Below are positions 25,803 to 34,699 of a stretch of 64,000 nucleotides of DNA, in pieces. Each line of letters opens with the position of its first letter. The first letter of the stretch is position 1. A program made the position numbers and the translations under genes. The notes beneath the pieces were generated by a model. It saw only the letters and a program-made list of their open reading frames with translations, did no database searches and had not been told where the DNA came from. Location of the stretch: the NCBI GenBank assembly GCA_038234785.1, contig JBBQTC010000008.1, positions 16,742 through 80,741 on the forward strand, given 5' to 3'. Origin of the DNA: UBA668 sp038234785 (GTDB lineage: Bacteria > Actinomycetota > Acidimicrobiia > Acidimicrobiales > Ilumatobacteraceae).

Positions 25803-26969
25803 CTAGACCATCCAGGCGCTGCGATCGATCGGTGCGTGCAGCCCGGGACGCGAGAACGAGAACGGCGTCAGTTCGGGTGCGACCGGGTCGCCACAGGCGA
25901 GCCCGGCGAGCGTGCGACCGAACCAGGACGCGAACTTGAAGCCGTGCGCGGCGCCGAGGGCCACCGAGATCTGGGGATGCTCGGGGAGACGATCGAGCAG
26001 GAAGTCACGATCCGAGGTGAGCGTGTACAGGCAGGTGGTGGTACGAGGTGCGCCGAGACCGGGTCCGACGAGTTGTTCCATGAACGTCGCCAGTCGGTGC
26101 TCCATCGATGGGTCGGGTTCGAACGTGCGGGTGTCCGGGTCCACCTCGCGACCACCGCAGTCCTCGCTGCCCTTCACGGCACTCAGGTCGCCGAACACAG
26201 GAAAGCCGTAGAAGCTCGGGTCGTCCATCCAGATCCAGATCGGGAAGCGCCCGATCGCGAACCGCTCGAGGTCCGCGTGAGGGAAGTAGCTCACCTGTTC
26301 GCGAGTCACCGCCATCGGCACGTCGAGACCGAGTGGCGCGAGGAGTCGGTTGGTCCACGCGTCGGCCGTGACGACCACGTGTCCGACGCGCACCACGCCG
26401 TCGTCGGTGACGATGTCGACCTCACCATCGACCGGACGGATCTCGCGAACGGGCGTGTTCGCGACGAACCGAGCACCGTGTCGCGCCGCCAGACGCTGCA
26501 GTTCGGCGGTGGCCGGGCCGGCGGGCACGATGCCGGTCTCGGGCGAGAACACGGCCATGAGGTCGTCGGTGACCCGTGTCCCCGACGCGAATGCCGGCCA
26601 TCGCCGGCGCACCTCGGCCCCGTCGATCCACTCGTACGGAACCGACTCCGCCGCAAGGCTGTCGGTGTACGTGCGATGGTCGATGGCGGCGCCGGGCGGG
26701 AAGAGGTCGATGCCACCGGTCGGGGTGACGATCTGCATCCCACCGTCGGCCTCGACCGCGTGCCAGGCCTCGTAGGCCTGGGCGGTGAGCCGCACGTACT
26801 CGGGCGTGTGGTACGAGCGGCGGATGATGCGCGAGTGGTCGTGCGACGCACCGCGGACGTGTCCGAGCTCGAACTGCTCGAAGCCGACGACGTCGATCCC
26901 CCGGCGGGCCAGCCAGTACGCCGTCGCCGAGCCCAATCCACCCAACCCGATGACCGCGACATCTGCCAT
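25803..26969 (-). CDS. Monomeric sarcosine oxidase / N-methyltryptophan oxidase family flavoprotein
   Basis: 388 residues from ATG 26969. The dinucleotide-binding motif DVAVIGLGGLGSATAYWLA opens the protein. The covalent-FAD region CLYTLTSDRDFLLD places Cys313 where MSOX/MTOX attach flavin, and AHGFKFAS follows. These enzymes oxidatively demethylate N-methyl amino acids, releasing formaldehyde and peroxide. The tail-to-tail neighbour is tryptophan dioxygenase, so N-methyl-L-tryptophan is one possible substrate, but sarcosine or another N-methyl amine is equally allowed. Leaderless, with TAGCGT 7 nt before ATG. Confidence 0.9.
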   Translation of the reverse strand: MADVAVIGLGGLGSATAYWLARRGIDVVGFEQFELGHVRGASHDHSRIIRRSYHTPEYVRLTAQAYEAWHAVEADGGMQIVTPTGGIDLFPPGAAIDHRTYTDSLAAESVPYEWIDGAEVRRRWPAFASGTRVTDDLMAVFSPETGIVPAGPATAELQRLAARHGARFVANTPVREIRPVDGEVDIVTDDGVVRVGHVVVTADAWTNRLLAPLGLDVPMAVTREQVSYFPHADLERFAIGRFPIWIWMDDPSFYGFPVFGDLSAVKGSEDCGGREVDPDTRTFEPDPSMEHRLATFMEQLVGPGLGAPRTTTCLYTLTSDRDFLLDRLPEHPQISVALGAAHGFKFASWFGRTLAGLACGDPVAPELTPFSFSRPGLHAPIDRSAWMV

Positions 26970-26976
26970 CCTCCCA

Positions 26977-26986
26977 ACGCTACTCT
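26977..26986. promoter_or_regulatory. Interlocked divergent -10 elements (sarcosine oxidase-like / CocE-like)
   Basis: ACGCTACTCT gives TACTCT on the plus strand (8 nt before ATG 26995) and TAGCGT on the minus strand (7 nt before ATG 26969). The hexamers share TA, as at 21954-21963 and 39501-39510. Confidence 0.6.
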
Positions 26987-26994
26987 GAACGGTC

Positions 26995-28953
26995 ATGCAG
27001 GATTCCGAGGAACTGGTGCACATCTCCGCCTCCGACGGCACGCGACTCGCCACCACCCTCTACCGGCCCGAGGGCGACGGCCCGTTCGCAACGTTGATCG
27101 AGGCGCTCCCCTACCGGATGAACGACATCACATCGTCGTACGACGACAGCTACCGCCGCTTCGTTCGTGACGGCGGGTTCGCCGTGCTGCGGATGGACCT
27201 GCGTGGCACGGGCAACTCCGCCGGCGTGGCCGAGGACGAGTACCCCGACATCGAGCGCAGCGACCTGCGCGACGTGATCGCGTGGATCACCTCGCAACCA
27301 TGGAGCTCGGGCAAGGTCGGCATGTTCGGCACCAGCTACAGCGGTTTCAACTCGCTCCACCTGGCGATGGAGGGCATTCCCGCGCTGGGCGCGGTGGTGG
27401 CGATGTACGCCACCGACGACCGCTACACCGACGACGTCCACTACCACGGTGGGGTGCTGCGGGCGATCGACCTCATCGACTACCCGCTGTACATGATCGC
27501 CATGAACGCGCTGCCTCCGACGCCGGCGGTGTGGGGCGAGGGCTGGGTCGCCGAGTGGAGGCGCCGCATCGAGGCGAACGAGCCCTGGCTGCTGGAGTGG
27601 TTGCGTCACCCGCTGCCCGATCCGATGTGGCGACGCGGCTCGGTGCGCCTCGGTCCGGATGGCGCTGGGTACGAGCGCCTCGCCTGCCCGGTGCTGCTGA
27701 TCACCGGGTGGGCGGACGGCTATCGGAACAACACGTTTCGGGCGATCGAGCACATCCCGCAGTGGCGACTGCTTGCCGGGCCATGGGTGCACAAGGATCC
27801 CTCCACGGCTCCGCCGGGGCCGAACGTGGACAGTGACCTCGAGATCATGAAGTTCTTCGACGAGCACCTGCGCGGCGGGCCGCAGGCCACGGTGCATCGT
27901 GGACGCATCTTCGTCCGGCGTCCGACGGCACCACAACCCGACCTGGCGATGCACGACGGCACCTGGGTGGAGGTCGACGAGTGGCCGCCCGAGCACCTCA
28001 CCGTCACCGCGGTGCGGGTGCACGCCGACAATGACGAGGTCGATCAGACCGAGGTGCCCGGCGATGTGGGCGTGATGGCGTGGAACTCGTGCGCCGGCGG
28101 CCTTCCGTGGGGTCAGCCCTTGGACCAACGACCCGACAACGCTCGCAGCATCACCTACGACTGGGAGAACGCGGACGAGCTGATGGTGTTCGGCAACGCC
28201 GAGTTGACGATGCACGTTCGTTCCAGCGCGCCGGTGGGCCACGTGTCGGTGAAGCTGTGCGACGTCGCCCCCGACGGCACGAGCGCGCTCATCACTCGCG
28301 GCATGCTCGACTTGTCCCATCGGGGCGTGTGGCCGAGCGATCCCTGGGGCGAGGTCGGCGCGTCACCCACGCCGGTCGTGGCCGGGGAGTGGATCGACCT
28401 TCGGATCCAGTTCGAGGCCACCACGTGGACGCTGTTGCCCGGCCACCGCCTGCGCCTCGCGATCGCCGGGACGGACTGGCCGAACTGCTGGCCGCCGTCG
28501 CAGCCGTTCACGCTGGGCGTGCGTCGTGGCACGGTTCGCCTCGTGCTGTGGACCACCGAATCGATGCCGCCGATGAGCGACGCGCTCGTCGCCGTACCGA
28601 CGCAGGCCACCGCGTCGCACGACGACGTCGACTGGCGCTACGAGCACGACGTGCTCGCCCGAGAGACGAGGGTCCACACTCGCTACGGCGGCACCTATCC
28701 CGGCACCCACGGCACGATGGTGACCGACGTCTACGAGGGCCACCTCGGCATCAGCACCACCGATCTGTCGAACGGATGGGCGCGGGGGCGCAGTCACTAC
28801 ACGCTCGAGATGCCCGACGGCGTGTGCACCACCGAGGCGGTCCTCGACATGCACTCCGATCGCGATGCGTTCCACGTCGAGATCACCCTCACCGCGACCC
28901 TCGACGGCGAACCCTTCGCCACCCGCCGGTGGACCGAACACATCCCCCGGTGA
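26995..28953 (+). CDS. CocE/NonD family hydrolase (X-Pro dipeptidyl-peptidase-like)
   Basis: 652 residues. The N-terminal alpha/beta-hydrolase domain has DLRGTGNSAG (oxyanion region) and the nucleophile elbow GTSYSGF with Ser116. A Trp-Ala-Asp motif (GWADGYRNNT) supplies the acid and PWVHKDPS the His region. The C-terminal half is the jelly-roll X-Pro_dipep domain. CocE-type enzymes hydrolyse esters or peptides; the substrate is unreadable. No signal peptide is evident, so it is probably cytoplasmic. A complex inverted-repeat cluster follows the stop codon. Confidence 0.92.
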   Translation: MQDSEELVHISASDGTRLATTLYRPEGDGPFATLIEALPYRMNDITSSYDDSYRRFVRDGGFAVLRMDLRGTGNSAGVAEDEYPDIERSDLRDVIAWITSQPWSSGKVGMFGTSYSGFNSLHLAMEGIPALGAVVAMYATDDRYTDDVHYHGGVLRAIDLIDYPLYMIAMNALPPTPAVWGEGWVAEWRRRIEANEPWLLEWLRHPLPDPMWRRGSVRLGPDGAGYERLACPVLLITGWADGYRNNTFRAIEHIPQWRLLAGPWVHKDPSTAPPGPNVDSDLEIMKFFDEHLRGGPQATVHRGRIFVRRPTAPQPDLAMHDGTWVEVDEWPPEHLTVTAVRVHADNDEVDQTEVPGDVGVMAWNSCAGGLPWGQPLDQRPDNARSITYDWENADELMVFGNAELTMHVRSSAPVGHVSVKLCDVAPDGTSALITRGMLDLSHRGVWPSDPWGEVGASPTPVVAGEWIDLRIQFEATTWTLLPGHRLRLAIAGTDWPNCWPPSQPFTLGVRRGTVRLVLWTTESMPPMSDALVAVPTQATASHDDVDWRYEHDVLARETRVHTRYGGTYPGTHGTMVTDVYEGHLGISTTDLSNGWARGRSHYTLEMPDGVCTTEAVLDMHSDRDAFHVEITLTATLDGEPFATRRWTEHIPR

Positions 28954-28956
28954 CCT

Positions 28957-29039
28957 CGGCTTCTGGTCAGCGATCTTCCCAACTCGGCTTCTGGGAAGAA
29001 TTCTTCCCGGATCCCGGGAAGATCGCTGGCCAGAAGCCG
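28957..29039. terminator. Nested inverted repeats after the CocE-like gene
   Basis: 24-nt arms (28957-28980 and 29016-29039) form an inverted repeat with one mismatch. Inside them are a perfect palindrome GGGAAGAATTCTTCCC (28993-29008) and a 9-3-9 repeat TCTTCCCGG-ATC-CCGGGAAGA (29002-29022). CGGCTTCTGG occurs twice (28957, 28985), so the right arm can pair with either copy. Placed between convergent genes, it probably terminates both, but it is more elaborate than needed. Confidence 0.75.
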
Positions 29040-29054
29040 TCATTTGTCCGGGTC

Positions 29055-29100
29055 GTGAGGGTCGTCTCTTTGTGAGGGTCGTCTTTTTGTGAGGGTCGTC
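29055..29100. repeat. Three 12-bp direct repeats with T-rich spacers
   Basis: gtgagggtcgtc occurs at 29055-29066, 29072-29083 and 29089-29100 with a 17-bp period; the spacers are ctctt and tttttt-like tracts. The array runs into the stop codon of the gene at 29099-30358. The T-tracts could serve as terminator tails for plus-strand transcription. Confidence 0.8.
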
Positions 29101-30358
29101 AGTTGGTGAGGACGGGGAGGCCACCGCACTCGCCGACGACGATCTGGCCGGCAGCGACGGCCTGGTCGGGCAGTGCGAACGACCCGGGCGGCGGGCCCTT
29201 CGCCGGGTCCAAGACCGGCGTCGCGGTGTAGGTCAGAGCAGTGCTGTTCGACAGGTCGGTGCCGCCGACGAAGTCGTAGGTGAACGACATCAGTGTCGAC
29301 GAGTCGCCCAGGCACCCGAAGCTGGTCCTGTCCACGCCCGACGACTCGACCGGACCGCCGACCTTGACCAGCTCCCCGCTCTGCAACTCGTAGATGTCGC
29401 CGACGTAGCCGTTGTCCGACAGGACACCGATCGCCACACGACCGACGCCGACCGGATCGACCTTCACCGACACGTAGTCCGACACCCGCTCGAACGGCGC
29501 GACGACCGTGGTGGAACCGCACACGGTGATGCGGTAGGGCGAACCGGGCGAGCTCGACTGCTGCGTCACCAATCGCTCCAGCCAGCCGTCACCATCGAGG
29601 TCCGCCCAGGCGATGCCCACCACGTCGATCGTCGGGCACTCGACGGTGTCGGCGATCGACGATCCGATCCGCGGCAACTGCAACGGGAGACCGATGACGA
29701 GCGGCTGGCCCTCGAACGTGCCCGCACGGAACGTGCTCGAGCGCTGCACACCGTCGATCGTGAACGTCGCCACGACGTCGTCACCCTCGGTCGACAGTGC
29801 CGTCGGACCCAGGCACATCGCCGGCGACTGGCACCAGGCGGCGAGTGCGGAGGCGAGATGTTCGCGATCGGTCTGGCCCGATACCAGCCCGAACCCGAGC
29901 GTCGCGTCGAACAGCGGGCGGAGGTCGGCGCGGGCCTCGGGTTCCAGACCACCCTCGTCCAACAGCGTCGCAGCGTCGAGGTACCGCCCGTCGGCCAACG
30001 CGGTGAGGTACAGCGAGACGATCGATTCGTTCGGCGTGGCCGGCACGGGGGGCGCGACGGTCGTGGCTGTGGTCGTGGCAGTGGTCGTGGAAGTGGAGGG
30101 GTCGGTCGTCGGTACCGAGGTCACCACATTCGTATCGCCGGTGACGCGGTCGGCGTCGTCACGGGTGGCCGCGACGCCGACGCCGATGAGCACCGCCGCA
30201 GCGGCGGTCGCCCAGATCGCAACCCTCGGCCAGCGTGATCGCTGAGCGCTCGGGCCGTTTTGCCATGCACCGTGCAACGAGTCGGCGAGCTCGTCCTCGA
30301 ATCCGACCCGCGGCCGCACCTCGTCGCCAAGATGTTGCTCCACCCAACGATCACGCAT
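29099..30358 (-). CDS. Single-pass membrane protein partnered with ECF sigma factor (putative atypical anti-sigma)
   Basis: 419 residues from ATG 30358, fixed by AGGAGG seven bases upstream. A cytoplasmic stretch of about 45 residues precedes one membrane segment (about 48-62, AIWATAAAAVLIGVGVA), then a Thr/Ser/Pro-rich linker and a roughly 300-residue outer domain with a DLDGDGWLERLV metal-binding-like loop resembling integrin/FG-GAP repeats and several Cys. The gene overlaps the sigma gene by 8 nt, the classical sigma/anti-sigma arrangement. The N-terminal part lacks the HxxxCxxC zinc motif of ZAS anti-sigma factors, so the role is inferred from context only. Confidence 0.72.
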   Translation of the reverse strand: MRDRWVEQHLGDEVRPRVGFEDELADSLHGAWQNGPSAQRSRWPRVAIWATAAAAVLIGVGVAATRDDADRVTGDTNVVTSVPTTDPSTSTTTATTTATTVAPPVPATPNESIVSLYLTALADGRYLDAATLLDEGGLEPEARADLRPLFDATLGFGLVSGQTDREHLASALAAWCQSPAMCLGPTALSTEGDDVVATFTIDGVQRSSTFRAGTFEGQPLVIGLPLQLPRIGSSIADTVECPTIDVVGIAWADLDGDGWLERLVTQQSSSPGSPYRITVCGSTTVVAPFERVSDYVSVKVDPVGVGRVAIGVLSDNGYVGDIYELQSGELVKVGGPVESSGVDRTSFGCLGDSSTLMSFTYDFVGGTDLSNSTALTYTATPVLDPAKGPPPGSFALPDQAVAAGQIVVGECGGLPVLTN

Positions 30359-30848
30359 CTCGTACCTCCTGGTGCCGCAGCCGGCGCGTGGCGCGGGCCA
30401 ACAACGATTCGGCGGCGCGCGGGCTGATGCCCAACTCGGTCGCCGTCTGGGCAACGGTGAGGTCATCGACGTAGCGCAGCACGAGCGCCGCCCGCTCTCG
30501 CTCCGGCAGGTCGGCCAACCGTGCGGGTACGACAGAGGTCGGCGGCTCGCTGGTCGGATCGGCGGCGACCAGCTGCAGCCGCCGCTCCTCGCGCCGCTCC
30601 GAGCGGAGTCGGTCGAGGAACCGGTGCCGTGTCGCCAGCATCAGGTAACCGATCGACACCTGCGGCAACGTGCCACGTCGGGCCTTGTCGAGCGCGGCCA
30701 AGTACACGTCCTGCACCAGGTCCTCGGCGGCCGAACGATGTCCGCCGCAGAGCATCGCCGCGTATCGATACACCTCACCGAAGGTCGCGCGATAGCAGGA
30801 CATGAATCCGGGTTCGGTCCCCACGTCCCACGTCTGCGCAGCCATCAC
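30351..30848 (-). CDS. ECF RNA polymerase sigma factor
   Basis: 165 residues. Region 2 is recognisable in FGEVYRYAAMLCGGHRSAAEDLVQDVYLAAL and YLMLATRHRFLDRLR; region 4 in LPERERAALVLRYVDDLTVAQTATELG and SPRAAESLLARATRRLR. The product directs polymerase to a small regulon in response to a signal relayed by the overlapping membrane protein. It lies 36 nt downstream of the oligopeptide ABC genes on the same strand, so read-through from that operon is possible. Confidence 0.93.
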   Translation of the reverse strand: MMAAQTWDVGTEPGFMSCYRATFGEVYRYAAMLCGGHRSAAEDLVQDVYLAALDKARRGTLPQVSIGYLMLATRHRFLDRLRSERREERRLQLVAADPTSEPPTSVVPARLADLPERERAALVLRYVDDLTVAQTATELGISPRAAESLLARATRRLRHQEVRDA

Positions 30849-30884
30849 TCATCCAGCGTCGCCGACACGCCAGAACCCGTCGCG

Positions 30885-31845
<961 letters not shown>

Positions 31846-31853
<8 letters not shown>

Positions 31854-32814
31854 GAGCCGCTCCGACATGCACGCACGCCGCACGGCGGCCGGGCCCTGCG
31901 TCGCGCAGGGCGACGTCGAGCGTCGCGCACTCGGGGATCGCGACCGCACAGCGGACGTGGAACGGGCACCCGCTCGGCAGGTCGGCCGGGTCGGGCGGGT
32001 CGCCGGCGAGACCCTCCGGATGCATCCGCGACGACATGTCGCCGATGGTGGGGAATGCAGCGGCCAGCGCCCGCGAGTAGGGGTGCTGCGGATCGGTGAA
32101 GACCAGTTCGCTCGGGCCTTCCTCGACGATGCGACCGGCATACATCACCGCCAGGCGCTTGCACGTGTGCGTGAGCACGGACAGGTCGTGGGTGATGAAC
32201 AACAGCGCCAGACCCTTCTCCCGCTGCAACTCCTCGAGCAGCGCCAGCACCTGTGCCTGCACCATCACGTCGAGGGCCGTGGTCGGTTCGTCGGCGATCA
32301 GCAACTGTGGATCGCACGCGAGCGCCAGCGCAATGAGCACCCGCTGGCGCTGGCCACCCGACATCTGGTGCGGGTACTTGTCGACGCGATCACCGGGAAT
32401 GCCGACGCGATCGAGGAGGTCCTGAGCGCGCTCACGCGCGGCACGAGGCGACATCTTCGAGTGCAGCAGAACTGCTTCCTCGATCTGCCAGCCGATGCGC
32501 TTGACCGGGTTCAGCGAGTGCAGGGCACCCTGGAACACGATGGCGGCACCCGTCCACCGCACGGCGCGCAGTCGACCTGGCTTCATCTCGTACACGTCCT
32601 CGCCATCGAGCAGGATCTGCCCGCGCACCTCGGTCTCCTTGGGCAGCAGACGCAGCACGGCCCCGGCGATCGTGCTCTTGCCGCATCCGCTCTCCCCCGC
32701 CAGACCGACCGTGTCGCCGGCTTCGATGGACAGGTTGACGCCGCGAACCGCCGGCACAGCGGCGCGCTCGCCGCGATACGTCACGTGGAGGTCACGGAGC
32801 TCCAGCAGGCTCAT
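31846..32814 (-). CDS. Oligopeptide ABC transporter ATP-binding protein (OppD-like)
   Basis: 322 residues. Walker A GESGCGKS, signature MSGGQRQRV and Walker B LLIADEPTTALD are present, with FITHDLSVL as the switch His. The C-terminal extension carries SGCPFHVRC and a further CATLD, matching the cysteine-rich oligo_HPY region. The start overlaps the upstream permease stop by 4 nt. D- and F-type ATPases form the usual heterodimer of peptide importers. Confidence 0.94.
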
Positions 32815-33728
32815 CGTTCACGCAGCCGAGGATCCAGCACCGACTCGAGCGCCCGACCCAACAGGGTGAACGACAGCACGACCAGCACGATCGCCACGCC
32901 GGGCGGGAGGTAGTACCACCACGCATTGCGCCCGACGGCGCCCTTCTCCCTGGCTTCGTTGAGGATGACGCCCCACGAGACCTCGGTGGGGTCGCCGAGG
33001 CCGAGGAACGACAGCGTGGTCTCGGTGAGGATGGCGATGGGCACCGTGAGCGTCGTGCTCGCCAGGATGAGCGGCGTGACGTTGGGAAGGATGTGGCGAC
33101 CGATGATCTGGGTGCGGCCCGCGCCCAGCGCCCGGGCACGATCGACGTACAACCGTTGTCGCACGGACAGGACCTGCGATCGCAGCAGCCTCGCGGTGAA
33201 CGGCCACGACGTGATCCCGATCACGAACACGATGGTCCACAGACTGCGACTCAGCACCGATGCGAGCACGATGGCGAGGGGCAGGAACGGGATGACGAGG
33301 AACCAGTCGGTGATGCGCATCAGGATCGCGTCGGTCCAGCCGCCGAAGAACCCGGCGACGACCCCGACCACCGTGCCGATGACGATGGTCAGCAGCGTCG
33401 CCATCAGGCCGACGAACAAACTCACCCGGGCACCCCACAGGATCTGCAGTGCCACGCTGCGACCGAGGTAGTCGGTGCCCAGCAGGAAACTGCCGCTGGG
33501 GTGGGCCCAGGTCGGGTTGTCCGCGGTGTTGACCGCTCGGATCGCATCGCGGTCGGAGATCCAGGGCGTGATGATCGCCAGCACGCCGAACGCCACGAGC
33601 ACGACCAGGCTGATCATCGCCAACTTGTCGCGACGGAGGCTGCGCCATGCGTCGGCGATGCTGCCCAACCGGCGCGACCAGCGAATCGACGCCGGTGACG
33701 GGACGGACGTGGCGACCTCCTGGCTCAT
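32811..33728 (-). CDS. Oligopeptide ABC transporter permease (OppC-like)
   Basis: 305 residues. An N-terminal cytoplasmic tail leads to a first helix, a periplasmic loop with PTWAHPSGSFLLGTDYLGRS and five more helices. The loop LGAGRTQIIGRHILPN is the EAA motif that docks on the ATPase. PSGSFLLGTDYLGRSV is typical of the C-type dipeptide/oligopeptide permeases. It overlaps both neighbours by 4 nt. Confidence 0.94.
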   Translation of the reverse strand: MSQEVATSVPSPASIRWSRRLGSIADAWRSLRRDKLAMISLVVLVAFGVLAIITPWISDRDAIRAVNTADNPTWAHPSGSFLLGTDYLGRSVALQILWGARVSLFVGLMATLLTIVIGTVVGVVAGFFGGWTDAILMRITDWFLVIPFLPLAIVLASVLSRSLWTIVFVIGITSWPFTARLLRSQVLSVRQRLYVDRARALGAGRTQIIGRHILPNVTPLILASTTLTVPIAILTETTLSFLGLGDPTEVSWGVILNEAREKGAVGRNAWWYYLPPGVAIVLVVLSFTLLGRALESVLDPRLRER

Positions 33729-34690
33729 CGTCCGGCCACCCGTGGGTCGAGGTAGCCATACAGCAGATCGGCCGCGAGATTGGCAACGATGACCGCCGCG
33801 CTGATCAGCAGGAACAATCCCTGCAGCATCGGGAAGTCGGGCCCGCTGATCGCGAACTGGGTCTGCTGACCGATCCCGGGCCAGGAGAAGATCGACTCGA
33901 CGGCGATGGCTCCGCTGAGCACGAATCCGAAGTTGATCGCCGACAAACTGACGACGGGCAGCAGCGCGTTGGGCTGCGCATGGCGCTTGCGAACCTCGGC
34001 GTCGCGCAGTCCCTTCGCACGCGCCAATTGGAGGTAGTCCTCACGCGAGGTGTCGATCATCGCCGATCGGGCCACGATCATGTACTCGCCGATGTATGCC
34101 ACGCCCAGCACCAGCGCGGGCAGTGCCATGTGGTGGAGTTGATCCAACAACCTGCTGAACCCGGTCTCGGTGCTCCCCGGCTTGTTGAGACCACCGACCG
34201 GGAACCACCCGAGTCCCGCCGCGAACACACCGAGCGCCACCATCCCGATCCAGAACTCCGGCATCGAATAGGTCAGCATCGACATCGACGTCGCTCCGGC
34301 GTCGAACTTGCTCCCCCGCCGCCAGCCGGCCCGGTACCCGATCATGATGCCGATCATCGCCAGCAGCGTCGCCGTCCCGACGAGGAGCAGCGTCGGCCAG
34401 ATGGCTTCGGAGATGACGGTGGCAACGGGACGCGAGCTCTTCAGCGAGTAGCCGAGATCACCGTGGAGGAGTTGACGCACGTAGGCGACGAACTGTTCCC
34501 ACTTGGAACCGTCGAGATTGAACTTCACGCGAAGCCGGTCGAGCTGCGCCGGCGTGAGGTTGCGACCACGGAACATGCTGTTGATCGGATCGCCGTTGAC
34601 GACACGGAACAGGAAGAAGTCGAACACCACCACGAACGCGATCGTGCTGAGCGCGCCCAACAGCTTTCCGATGACGAAGCGAGGTCGCAC
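33725..34690 (-). CDS. Oligopeptide ABC transporter permease (OppB-like)
   Basis: 321 residues with six predicted helices. GDLGYSLKSSRPVATVI in the first periplasmic loop and the EAA loop ARAKGLRDAEVRKRHAQPNA are B-type hallmarks. SIFSWPGIGQQTQFAI is the conserved block before the last helices. Partner of the C-type permease. It starts 9 nt after the stop of the substrate-binding protein gene, within one transcription unit. Confidence 0.94.
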   Translation of the reverse strand: MRPRFVIGKLLGALSTIAFVVVFDFFLFRVVNGDPINSMFRGRNLTPAQLDRLRVKFNLDGSKWEQFVAYVRQLLHGDLGYSLKSSRPVATVISEAIWPTLLLVGTATLLAMIGIMIGYRAGWRRGSKFDAGATSMSMLTYSMPEFWIGMVALGVFAAGLGWFPVGGLNKPGSTETGFSRLLDQLHHMALPALVLGVAYIGEYMIVARSAMIDTSREDYLQLARAKGLRDAEVRKRHAQPNALLPVVSLSAINFGFVLSGAIAVESIFSWPGIGQQTQFAISGPDFPMLQGLFLLISAAVIVANLAADLLYGYLDPRVAGR

Positions 34691-34699
34691 GACCCGGGA

